DNA of 5,424 bases from DASYQV01 sp036005125 (lineage in GTDB: Bacteria; Acidobacteriota; Vicinamibacteria; Vicinamibacterales; UBA2999), in NCBI GenBank assembly GCA_036005125.1, contig DASYQV010000371.1, forward strand, positions 1 to 5,424, read 5' to 3'. The notes beneath the pieces are model-generated. The model made no database searches and was not told where the DNA came from. It saw only the letters and a list, made by a program, of their open reading frames with translations. Numbering within the stretch: the first letter of the stretch is position 1; every line of letters starts with the position of its first letter. The position numbers and the translations under genes are program-made. Shown piece after piece: positions 1 through 5,424 of the stretch.

Positions 1-1962
1 AAACCTCGCATCACGCACCGGCCGCCCGTCGGGATCGCGCTCGCGGAGCGCGGCACCGTTGACGTACACGCCAAGCGCCTTGCCGAAGCTCTGCTGCCAC
101 GCCTCGTCGTCCATCTCGCCGCCATCGGGTTTGAACCACGCGATGTCGGTCACACCGCGGCCGTGAATCGGCTGGCCCTTGAACCACCGACGACGCCGGA
201 ACGTCGGATGCTCCCGCCGGAACCGAATCAGACGCCGCGTGAACTCGATCAGATCCTGATCCGCATGCTCCCAATCGAACCAGGAAATCTCGTTGTCCTG
301 ACAGTATGCGTTGTTGTTCCCGCCCTGCGTCCGCGCGATCTCGTCGCCGCCCAGGACCATCGGGATACCCTGCGACAGGAGCAGCGTAGCGAGGAAATTC
401 CGTCGCTGCCGCGCCCGGCATTCGAGAACTCCCGGATCGTCGGTCGGTCCTTCCGCGCCGCAGTTCCACGAACGGTTGTGACCCTCGCCGTCGCGGTTCT
501 CCTCCCCGTTCGCCTCGTTGTGCTTCTCGTTGTACGAGACGAGATCGTTCAACGTGAACCCGTCGTGCGCGGTCACGAAGTTCACGCTTGCATACGGCCG
601 TCGTCCGTCGTCCTGGTAGAGATCGGCGCTGCCCGTCAAGCGGTTGGCAAACTCGGCCAGAGTTGCTTCCTCGCCGCGCCAGTAATCACGCACGACGTCG
701 CGATACTTTCCGTTCCACTCGCACCAGCGCACCGGGAAATTGCCCACCTGGTACCCGCCGCTGCCGATGTCCCACGGCTCGGCAATCAACTTCACCTGGC
801 TCAGAACCGGGTCCTGGTGAATCACATCGAAGAACGCCGACAGTCGATCCACGTCGTGGAGCTCGCGCGCGAGCGTCGACGCGAGATCGAATCGGAAGCC
901 GTCCACGTGCATCTCGGTCACCCAGTACCGCAGCGAGTCCATGATGAGCTGCAGCGTGTGCGGGTGCCGCATGTTCAGGCTGTTCCCGGTGCCCGTGTAA
1001 TCCATGTAGTAGCGCGGATTGTCTCCGACGACCCGGTAATAGGCCGTGTTGTCGATCCCTTTGAGCGAGAGCAGCGGCCCCAGATGATTGCCTTCGCCCG
1101 TATGGTTATAGACCACGTCCAGGATCACTTCGAGGCCGGCGGCGTGCAGCGCCTTGACCATCTGCTTGAACTCGACGACCTGCTGGCCCGCGTCACCGCT
1201 GCTGCTGTACTCGCCATGCGGAGCGAAGTAGCCGATCGAGTGGTAGCCCCAGTAATTCCGCAGCCCGCGATCGAGGAGGTGTGATTCGTGGACGAACTGG
1301 TGAATCGGCAGCAGCTCGACGGCCGTCACGCCGAGCGCGGTCAGATACTCGACCGCGGCAGGATGCGCGAGGCCGGCGTAGGTCCCGCGGATCTCTTCGG
1401 GAATTGCCGGGTGCCGCCTGGTGAATCCCTTGACGTGCACCTCATAGACGATCGTCTCGTGCAGCGGCCGACCGAGCAGGCGATCGTCGCCCCAGTCGAA
1501 ACGACCGTCGATGACGATCGACCGCGGCATCGACGCCGCACTGTCGTCGGAATTCATCTGAAGGTCGTCGCCGCCGAGCGGATACGGGAACACCGGCTGA
1601 CCCCAGGAAATGTCGCCCGAGATCGCCTTCGCGTACGGATCGATCAAGAGCTTCGACGGGTTGACGCGGTGGCCGGCCTCAGGATTCCACGGGCCGTGCA
1701 CGCGGAACCCGTAGCGCTGGCCCGGCCCCACGCCGGGCAGGTACCCGTGCCAGCAGAATCCGGTGACATCGGGCATCGCGATCCGCTGCTCCGCGCCGGA
1801 CTCATCGAACAGACACAGCTCCACCCGCTCAGCGATCTCGGAAAAGAGTGAGAAGTTGGTGCCGGTGCCGTCCCAGGTGGCGCCGAGTGGGTAGGAGTCT
1901 CCGGGTCTGACGTGTCGAGTGCTGACGGTTTCGCTTCTTACTTTTTCTTCTTCTCTTCCCAA
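1..1962 (-). CDS. glgX: Glycogen debranching enzyme GlgX/TreX (GH13 with CBM48), C-terminus cut by window edge
   Basis: Cytoplasmic alpha-1,6-glucosidase of the GlgX/TreX type, which removes branches from glycogen or limit dextrin to give linear maltodextrins. I translated the minus strand and it stays open to base 1, giving 654 codons, close to the roughly 660-720 residues usual for the family, so only a short C-terminal piece is missing. Numbering from the TTG at 1962, the N-terminal CBM48 begins with YPLGATWDG (24-32) and continues NFSLFSE. GH13 motifs follow in order: DVVYNHT (282-288), GFRFDLAS with nucleophile D359, EPWD with acid/base E395, and VTAHDGF with D467. The GlgX-typical W-N-C-G (499-502) and GGDE strings are also present. 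There is no in-frame ATG or GTG near the domain start. The TTG at 1962, preceded by AGGAAG, is the best start and overlaps the upstream gene by 25 bases. It is probably co-transcribed with the two upstream genes. With the divergent treY it would supply the trehalose pathway. Product certain, exact start not. Confidence 0.95.
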   Translation of the reverse strand, partial: MGREEEKVRSETVSTRHVRPGDSYPLGATWDGTGTNFSLFSEIAERVELCLFDESGAEQRIAMPDVTGFCWHGYLPGVGPGQRYGFRVHGPWNPEAGHRVNPSKLLIDPYAKAISGDISWGQPVFPYPLGGDDLQMNSDDSAASMPRSIVIDGRFDWGDDRLLGRPLHETIVYEVHVKGFTRRHPAIPEEIRGTYAGLAHPAAVEYLTALGVTAVELLPIHQFVHESHLLDRGLRNYWGYHSIGYFAPHGEYSSSGDAGQQVVEFKQMVKALHAAGLEVILDVVYNHTGEGNHLGPLLSLKGIDNTAYYRVVGDNPRYYMDYTGTGNSLNMRHPHTLQLIMDSLRYWVTEMHVDGFRFDLASTLARELHDVDRLSAFFDVIHQDPVLSQVKLIAEPWDIGSGGYQVGNFPVRWCEWNGKYRDVVRDYWRGEEATLAEFANRLTGSADLYQDDGRRPYASVNFVTAHDGFTLNDLVSYNEKHNEANGEENRDGEGHNRSWNCGAEGPTDDPGVLECRARQRRNFLATLLLSQGIPMVLGGDEIARTQGGNNNAYCQDNEISWFDWEHADQDLIEFTRRLIRFRREHPTFRRRRWFKGQPIHGRGVTDIAWFKPDGGEMDDEAWQQSFGKALGVYVNGAALRERDPDGRPVRDARF

Positions 1963-2591
1963 ACCACTTCCTTTTCGCCTTCGGCGTCGATGAGGAGGAT
2001 CGCGTTCGACACGCGGTCCGTTTTGACGTTCAGTGGCAGATTCGTTTCGTACACCAGTTCTTTGGCGCCCGCGCTCCGCAGCTCGTACTTGATGTCGTAG
2101 CGCCTGAGTACCGACTCGACAGCCGTCCGCAGCCCCGCCGGTTCGCCCGAGGTCACTTTCAAGTCGAACGTCTTCCGGCGCTCCGGCTCGAACGATTCAA
2201 CCACCCAGAGCACGGCGAGAATGAACAACGTTCCGAATGCGGCGAGGGCAAACAGCCCGACGCCTGCCGCGAGGCCCATGCTCAAGGTGGTCAGCATCAC
2301 CACGGCGTCCTTCGGGTCCTCGATCTTGGCGCGGTAGCGAATCAGGTTTGCGGCGCCGACAATGCCGAATGCGCGCGCGAGGCTCGCCCCGACGACAATC
2401 ATGACGACCGCGCCGACGATGGCCAGAACGATCTGGGTCTGAATCACCGGCGCGGACCGCGGCGGCGTGCCGCGGCGTCTCGGTCGGAACGCGAGCGCGG
2501 CGCCGAGCGCCGCGGCGATCGGCAGCGCAAGCACGGCATGACGCACCGCGTCGGCGTGCTGCTGCAGGTCACCGAGCAACTCTGTCGGCAT
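1938..2591 (-). CDS. DUF4956 family integral membrane protein, 217 aa
   Basis: Predicted inner-membrane protein of the DUF4956 family; no biochemical function is established. Hydrophobic segments are at about 17-35, 50-72, 96-113 and 115-133, with an arginine-rich loop RPRRRG (36-41) between the first two. The family signature runs through 71-94: LARAFGIVGAANLIRYR, then KIEDPKD. A soluble mixed alpha/beta domain follows (about 141-210) and the protein ends in a charged EEKKKK tail. Four helices with an Arg-rich re-entrant motif, a TTLSMGLAAGVGLF stretch and a small C-terminal domain resemble MgtC/SapB proteins; that similarity is my reading. The ATG overlaps the upstream TGA (TGATG) and has GAGGAG five bases before it, so it is translationally coupled to the kinase-like gene. 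DUF4956 genes are known to sit beside CotH kinases and VTC-domain polyphosphate polymerases, so the pairing here is informative. Family call firm, role unknown. Confidence 0.88.
   Translation of the reverse strand: MPTELLGDLQQHADAVRHAVLALPIAAALGAALAFRPRRRGTPPRSAPVIQTQIVLAIVGAVVMIVVGASLARAFGIVGAANLIRYRAKIEDPKDAVVMLTTLSMGLAAGVGLFALAAFGTLFILAVLWVVESFEPERRKTFDLKVTSGEPAGLRTAVESVLRRYDIKYELRSAGAKELVYETNLPLNVKTDRVSNAILLIDAEGEKEVVWEEKKKK
1967..1972 (-). promoter_or_regulatory. Ribosome binding site deciding the TTG start of glgX
   Basis: AGGAAG lies four bases before the in-frame TTG at 1962. It sits inside the last codons of the upstream DUF4956 gene, so glgX translation is probably coupled to that gene. 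It is the only convincing initiation signal in the glgX frame within reach of the CBM48 domain. Confidence 0.5.
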
Positions 2592-3559
2592 CAGGACTCC
2601 TCGTTCTCGGTCGTCTCGCCCTGCAGCGACAGCCCTTGAGCAATCTTCTCGCTAATCTTGCGAAGATACCGATCGGTCATCTCCTTGGTGTAGTTCGCCG
2701 CGCGGAAGGCGTCACGCCACTGCTCGTCGGTCAGCGTGCGCATTCGCCGCGATGCCCAGCGCACGTCGGCAGGCGTGATCATCTGCAGCAGCTCCTGATG
2801 CCGTCCGCGGTAGTCGAACTCGATCTGGTTTCCCTTCACGCTCCGGATGAAGCCCGCCTGCTCGAAGCCGGCGAGCCAGTTGCGGCGCGGAAACATCTTG
2901 CCGGTCTCGCCGAGCGCCGCGCCGAGATCGCGCACGACGTACCAGCGCCGCGCGCCCTCGAGGGGCTCCTTCAGCTTGTAGATTGTATTGTTATCGTTCT
3001 TCAGGTCGGTGCTGTTGAGCATCAGCATGATCACCAGCAATCCGTTGAGCGGCCGGGTCCCGAGGAACGGGTTGTCCTCCCAGAGCCAGAAGCCGCGCTC
3101 CCGGTGCAAATCCTTGAATTTGGGACGAAAACGCGCTTCGCTTTCTACTTTTTGCTCACCGTCCTCTGTCTTGAGCTTCCACGACGGCAGATAGTAGACG
3201 GGCGGCTGGTGGTAGCCGAGGCCCCACAGGATGCGCGACATCGCGACTTCCGTCTGCGCCTCCGGACCGATCTTCGCGCTCCACTCCGTGCCGTCCGGAT
3301 CCTCGACGTCGTAGCTCACGCTGAAACCGGCGTGGTCGCTGTTCACGGCGGTATACGTGACGTCGGCCCGGGGCGCATGGTGCTTGCCGCCAACGCCCCA
3401 GAAGAGATCGCGCCCGCTCTCCGGCTCGATCCACAGCTCGGCCATCTGCTCTGCGGTCGGCTTCTCCTTCGGAAGATGAACGCTCTGGGACGTGTAACCA
3501 CACGAGACGCCCGTCAACAGGACAACGACGGACGTCACGGCTGAGGTACCTCGCAGCAT
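2591..3559 (-). CDS. Putative exported lipoprotein with kinase-like catalytic motifs, 322 aa
   Basis: Not recognised as a named family. The N-terminus (R3, hydrophobic 7-18, then GVSC with C20) fits a lipoprotein signal, though Gly rather than Leu stands three before the Cys, so it is predicted to be membrane-anchored outside the cytoplasm. The rest reads like a divergent protein-kinase fold. WSAKIG (93-98, K96) is followed by PEAQTEVAMSRILWGLGY (99-116), a beta3-Lys/helix-C-Glu arrangement with E100 or E104. A hydrophobic helix (172-181) leads to STDLKNDNN (183-191), matching D-x-K-x-x-N with D185, K187 and N190, and VVRDLG (208-213) offers D211 as the DFG-type metal ligand. The K96-to-D185 spacing of 89 is close to that in ordinary kinases. 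The C-terminal 220-322 region is helical and charged. The ATG at 3559 is chosen because GGAGGG precedes it and it starts the signal sequence; the ORF could open at 3664 but that puts 35 residues before the signal. It is first in a run with DUF4956 and glgX. Kinase activity is inferred. Confidence 0.8.
   Translation of the reverse strand: MLRGTSAVTSVVVLLTGVSCGYTSQSVHLPKEKPTAEQMAELWIEPESGRDLFWGVGGKHHAPRADVTYTAVNSDHAGFSVSYDVEDPDGTEWSAKIGPEAQTEVAMSRILWGLGYHQPPVYYLPSWKLKTEDGEQKVESEARFRPKFKDLHRERGFWLWEDNPFLGTRPLNGLLVIMLMLNSTDLKNDNNTIYKLKEPLEGARRWYVVRDLGAALGETGKMFPRRNWLAGFEQAGFIRSVKGNQIEFDYRGRHQELLQMITPADVRWASRRMRTLTDEQWRDAFRAANYTKEMTDRYLRKISEKIAQGLSLQGETTENEES
2597..2602 (-). promoter_or_regulatory. 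Ribosome binding site of the DUF4956 gene
   Basis: GAGGAG lies five bases before the ATG at 2591 and inside the final codons of the upstream kinase-like gene. It confirms the short N-terminus of the DUF4956 protein and supports coupling through the TGATG stop/start overlap. Confidence 0.75.
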
Positions 3560-3562
3560 GGA

Positions 3563-3568
3563 CCCTCC
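3563..3568 (-). promoter_or_regulatory. Ribosome binding site deciding the start of the kinase-like gene
   Basis: GGAGGG lies three bases before the ATG at 3559. It favours this ATG, which opens the signal peptide directly, over the in-frame ATG at 3664, which would overlap the possible treY start. Confidence 0.75.
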
Positions 3569-3587
3569 GTAGCACGAACGCATGCTG

Positions 3588-3616
3588 GCAGAGCTCTGAT
3601 GAGCAAGTGACGTTCC
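3588..3616 (-). promoter_or_regulatory. Possible ECF-sigma-type promoter for the kinase-like/DUF4956/glgX run
   Basis: Reading the minus strand, GGAACGT (3616 to 3610) and TCTGC (3592 to 3588) are separated by 17 bases. This resembles the RpoE-type pattern of GGAACTT, a 16-17 base spacer and TCTGA. Transcription would begin around 3581, leaving a leader of some 20 bases before the ATG at 3559. The match is imperfect in both boxes and short motifs arise by chance in GC-rich DNA, so this is a tentative call. Confidence 0.22.
3589..3598. repeat. Perfect 10-bp palindrome in the divergent intergenic region
   Basis: CAGAGCTCTG is self-complementary and overlaps the possible minus-strand -10 box. 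It could be an operator half-site arrangement or chance; it is too short to decide. A GCATGC palindrome lies just beside it at 3580-3585. Confidence 0.3.
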
Positions 3617-3693
3617 AGTTGGGGTGAGAGTCGAGGCCGACGGCCACCCGCCCCCGGATGGCATCGGCTTTGGGTGAGCTGCACCTCGTCAGC

Positions 3694-5424
3694 ATGCCGC
3701 CTCCGGACATCCCCCTCGCGACGTATCGTCTGCAGTTCCACGCCTCGTTCACATTCGACGATGCAACGGCCATCGTGGACTATCTCCACGCACTGGGCAT
3801 CTCGCACGTCTATGCATCGAGCTACCTGAAAGCGGTGCCCGGCAGCACACATGGGTACGATGTTGCCGATCCCACCCAGCTCAATCCCGAAGTCGGCACG
3901 ATGGAGAGTTACCGACGCTGGGTCGCCGCGCTCAGGGCCCACGACATGGGCCACGTGATCGATCTCGTCCCGAACCACATGGGTATTGCCAAGTCGGCAA
4001 ACCCATGGTGGCAGGACGTCCTCGAGAACGGCCCGAGCTCCCGATACGCGCCGGTCTTCGACATCGACTGGCGGCCGCTCAAGCTGGAGCTCAACAACAA
4101 GGTCCTGATTCCGATTCTGGGGAATCTCTACGGGGAGGTGCTGGAGCGGCAGGAGATCGTGCTCCGCTATCACGAGGGCTCGTTCCGCGTTCAGTACTTC
4201 GAGACCGAACTGCCGATCGCACCTGGAACCTACGAGATGATTCTCGGCACCGACGTGGACGCGCTCGTGCAGACGCTCGGTGAGGACAGCATCGAAGCCA
4301 CTGAGTACCTCAGCATCCTCACGGCTATCCGGCATCTGCCTCCACCCGAGAAGATGGACCGCGCACTGCAGGCCGAGCGCGAGCGCGAGAAGGAGGTCAT
4401 CAAGCGTCGTCTTGCGACGCTGACCCGCGAATCGACCACCGTGCGCCGGCACGTCGAGCGGGTGGTCGCGCTCTTCAACGGCACCGCAGGCGATCCCCAG
4501 ACCTTCGACCGGCTCGACGCGTTGCTCTCCCAGCAGGCCTATCGGCTCGCGCACTGGCGCGTCGCGGCCGAGGAAATCAACTATCGGCGCTTTTTCGACA
4601 TCAACGAGCTGGCGGCCATCCGCATGGAGGATCCGGCCGTGTTCGACCGCGTCCACGGCTTCGCGTTCGAGCTGCTGCGCGAGCGGCTCGTGGACGGCTT
4701 TCGCATCGATCACGTCGATGGGCTGTACAACCCCGGCGACTACCTCGCGCGGCTCCAGGCTCGCGCGCGCGCCGTGCGGCCCGATGCGCGCGCGGACGAG
4801 CGGCCGCTGTTCGTGGTCGTCGAGAAGATTCTGGGCGTGGATGAATCGCTGCCCGAATGGCCCGTTCACGGAACGACCGGCTACGATTTTCTCGTGAAAG
4901 TGAACGGGCTGTTCGTCGACACCCGCAGCGAACGCTCGATGAACGATATCTATGATCGGTTCACGCGGCTCCGCACGCCGTTTCACGAGCTCGCCTACCG
5001 GAGCAAGCAGCTGATCCTCCGGCTCAGCATGCCGAGCGAGCTGAACGTCCTTGGCAATCAGCTGAACCGGTTCTCGGAGCGCAGCCGTCACTATCGAGAC
5101 TTCACGCTGGCGAGCCTCACGCAGGCGATGCGCGAGATCATCGCGTGCTTCCCCGTGTACCGGACCTATGTCACGGAGCGCGAAGTGAGCGAGCGCGACC
5201 GCGAGTACATCGAACATGCGGTGGCGCAAGCGAAGCGCCGGAACTTCGGGCGCGCGCAGGCGGTGTTCGACTTCGTGCGCGATCTGCTCCTCAAACAGGC
5301 CGACTATATTCCGCCGAGCGAGCGCAACGAGCACATGAAGTTCGTCGGCAAGTTCCAGCAGGTCACGAGCCCGGTGACCGCGAAGGGCATCGAGGACACG
5401 GCGCTCTACAACTACAACCGTCTC
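3694..5424 (+). CDS. treY: Maltooligosyltrehalose synthase TreY (GH13), C-terminus cut by window edge
   Basis: Cytoplasmic GH13 intramolecular transglucosylase that turns the reducing-end alpha-1,4 bond of a maltodextrin into alpha,alpha-1,1, giving maltooligosyl-trehalose for TreZ. The frame is open to the last base (577 codons). Numbering from 3694: ATYRLQFH (9-16), GSTHGYDV (50-57), DLVPNHM (90-96), NYRRFFDIN (296-304), GFRIDH with likely nucleophile D339, VVVEKIL with likely acid/base E377, GTTGYDF (393-399), and KFQQVTSPVTAKGIEDT (553-569), where D568 is the likely third catalytic Asp. These are diagnostic. A charged helical segment at about 190-290 precedes the nucleophile, as in the longer bacterial TreY forms, so several hundred residues probably follow the edge. 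An in-frame ATG at 3658 would add 12 residues. Neither start has a clear ribosome site, and 3694 is preferred because it sits just before the conserved N-terminus. The gene is divergent from the glgX run; treZ is expected nearby. Confidence 0.95.
   Translation, partial: MPPPDIPLATYRLQFHASFTFDDATAIVDYLHALGISHVYASSYLKAVPGSTHGYDVADPTQLNPEVGTMESYRRWVAALRAHDMGHVIDLVPNHMGIAKSANPWWQDVLENGPSSRYAPVFDIDWRPLKLELNNKVLIPILGNLYGEVLERQEIVLRYHEGSFRVQYFETELPIAPGTYEMILGTDVDALVQTLGEDSIEATEYLSILTAIRHLPPPEKMDRALQAEREREKEVIKRRLATLTRESTTVRRHVERVVALFNGTAGDPQTFDRLDALLSQQAYRLAHWRVAAEEINYRRFFDINELAAIRMEDPAVFDRVHGFAFELLRERLVDGFRIDHVDGLYNPGDYLARLQARARAVRPDARADERPLFVVVEKILGVDESLPEWPVHGTTGYDFLVKVNGLFVDTRSERSMNDIYDRFTRLRTPFHELAYRSKQLILRLSMPSELNVLGNQLNRFSERSRHYRDFTLASLTQAMREIIACFPVYRTYVTEREVSERDREYIEHAVAQAKRRNFGRAQAVFDFVRDLLLKQADYIPPSERNEHMKFVGKFQQVTSPVTAKGIEDTALYNYNRL

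Noticed and set aside
163..1284. 373-residue open frame on the plus strand
   Set aside because: Antisense shadow of glgX, whose catalytic motifs all lie on the minus strand through this stretch.
1288..1851. 187-residue open frame on the plus strand
   Set aside because: Antisense shadow of the CBM48 and early GH13 part of glgX; no recognisable domain in its own translation.
2636..3544. 302-residue open frame on the plus strand
   Set aside because: Antisense to the kinase-like gene, which has a signal sequence, a strong ribosome site and conserved-looking motifs; this frame has none of these.
3634..3644. Small inverted repeat GGCC-GAC-GGCC upstream of treY
   Set aside because: Four-base GC arms are expected by chance in this composition and no T-run follows, so it is not called a terminator or operator.
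3560..3664. 35-residue N-terminal extension of the kinase-like protein from an ATG at 3664
   Set aside because: It would bury the signal peptide, has a Ser/Thr/Gly-rich non-coding look and would overlap the treY region; the ATG at 3559 has GGAGGG in place.
3156..3773. 205-residue open frame on the minus strand in another frame of the kinase-like gene
   Set aside because: Arg/Gly/Asp-rich out-of-frame translation that also crosses the treY start; no supporting signals.
3535..5334. 599-residue open frame on the minus strand opposite treY
   Set aside because: It lies antisense to a clear treY with all GH13 motifs. Its translation is low-complexity, rich in Arg, Val, Glu and His, as expected for the shadow of a GC-biased gene.

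Overview
The window is GC-rich and gene-dense, typical of a bacterial chromosome with strong third-position G/C use. It holds four genes: three on the minus strand, read from about 3559 down to the left edge, and one on the plus strand that leaves through the right edge. The gene content and protein style (a long-form TreY, a CBM48/GH13 GlgX, a DUF4956 membrane protein and an exported kinase-like protein) would fit a soil Acidobacteriota-type genome. That placement is an impression from family style, not something the window proves.

Layout. Positions 1-1962 (minus) carry glgX, the glycogen/maltodextrin debranching enzyme, which lacks only its extreme C-terminus at the window edge. Positions 1938-2591 (minus) carry a four-helix DUF4956 membrane protein with an MgtC-like layout and a soluble C-terminal domain. 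Positions 2591-3559 (minus) carry a putative lipoprotein that I do not recognise by name but that shows a protein-kinase-like set of motifs: a Lys/Glu pair, a D-L-K-N-D-N catalytic-loop-like string and a D-L-G. The three genes overlap (TGATG between the first two, 25 bases between the second and glgX), so they look like one transcript in the order kinase-like, DUF4956, glgX. From 3694 (or 3658) to the right edge, divergently, lies treY, maltooligosyltrehalose synthase, without its C-terminus.

How they work together. GlgX (called TreX in trehalose clusters) trims alpha-1,6 branches of glycogen to give linear maltodextrins. TreY converts their reducing end to a trehalose unit, and TreZ, expected outside the window, would release trehalose. 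The two middle genes do not belong to that pathway by family. They form a tight pair of an exported kinase-like protein and a DUF4956 protein, which recalls the known association of DUF4956 genes with CotH-type kinases and VTC polyphosphate polymerases. This pair is the most interesting part of the window. The only real intergenic gap, about 100-134 bases between the divergent genes, holds a weak ECF-sigma-like promoter match and a perfect 10-bp palindrome. No RNA genes, mobile elements or CRISPR repeats were seen.
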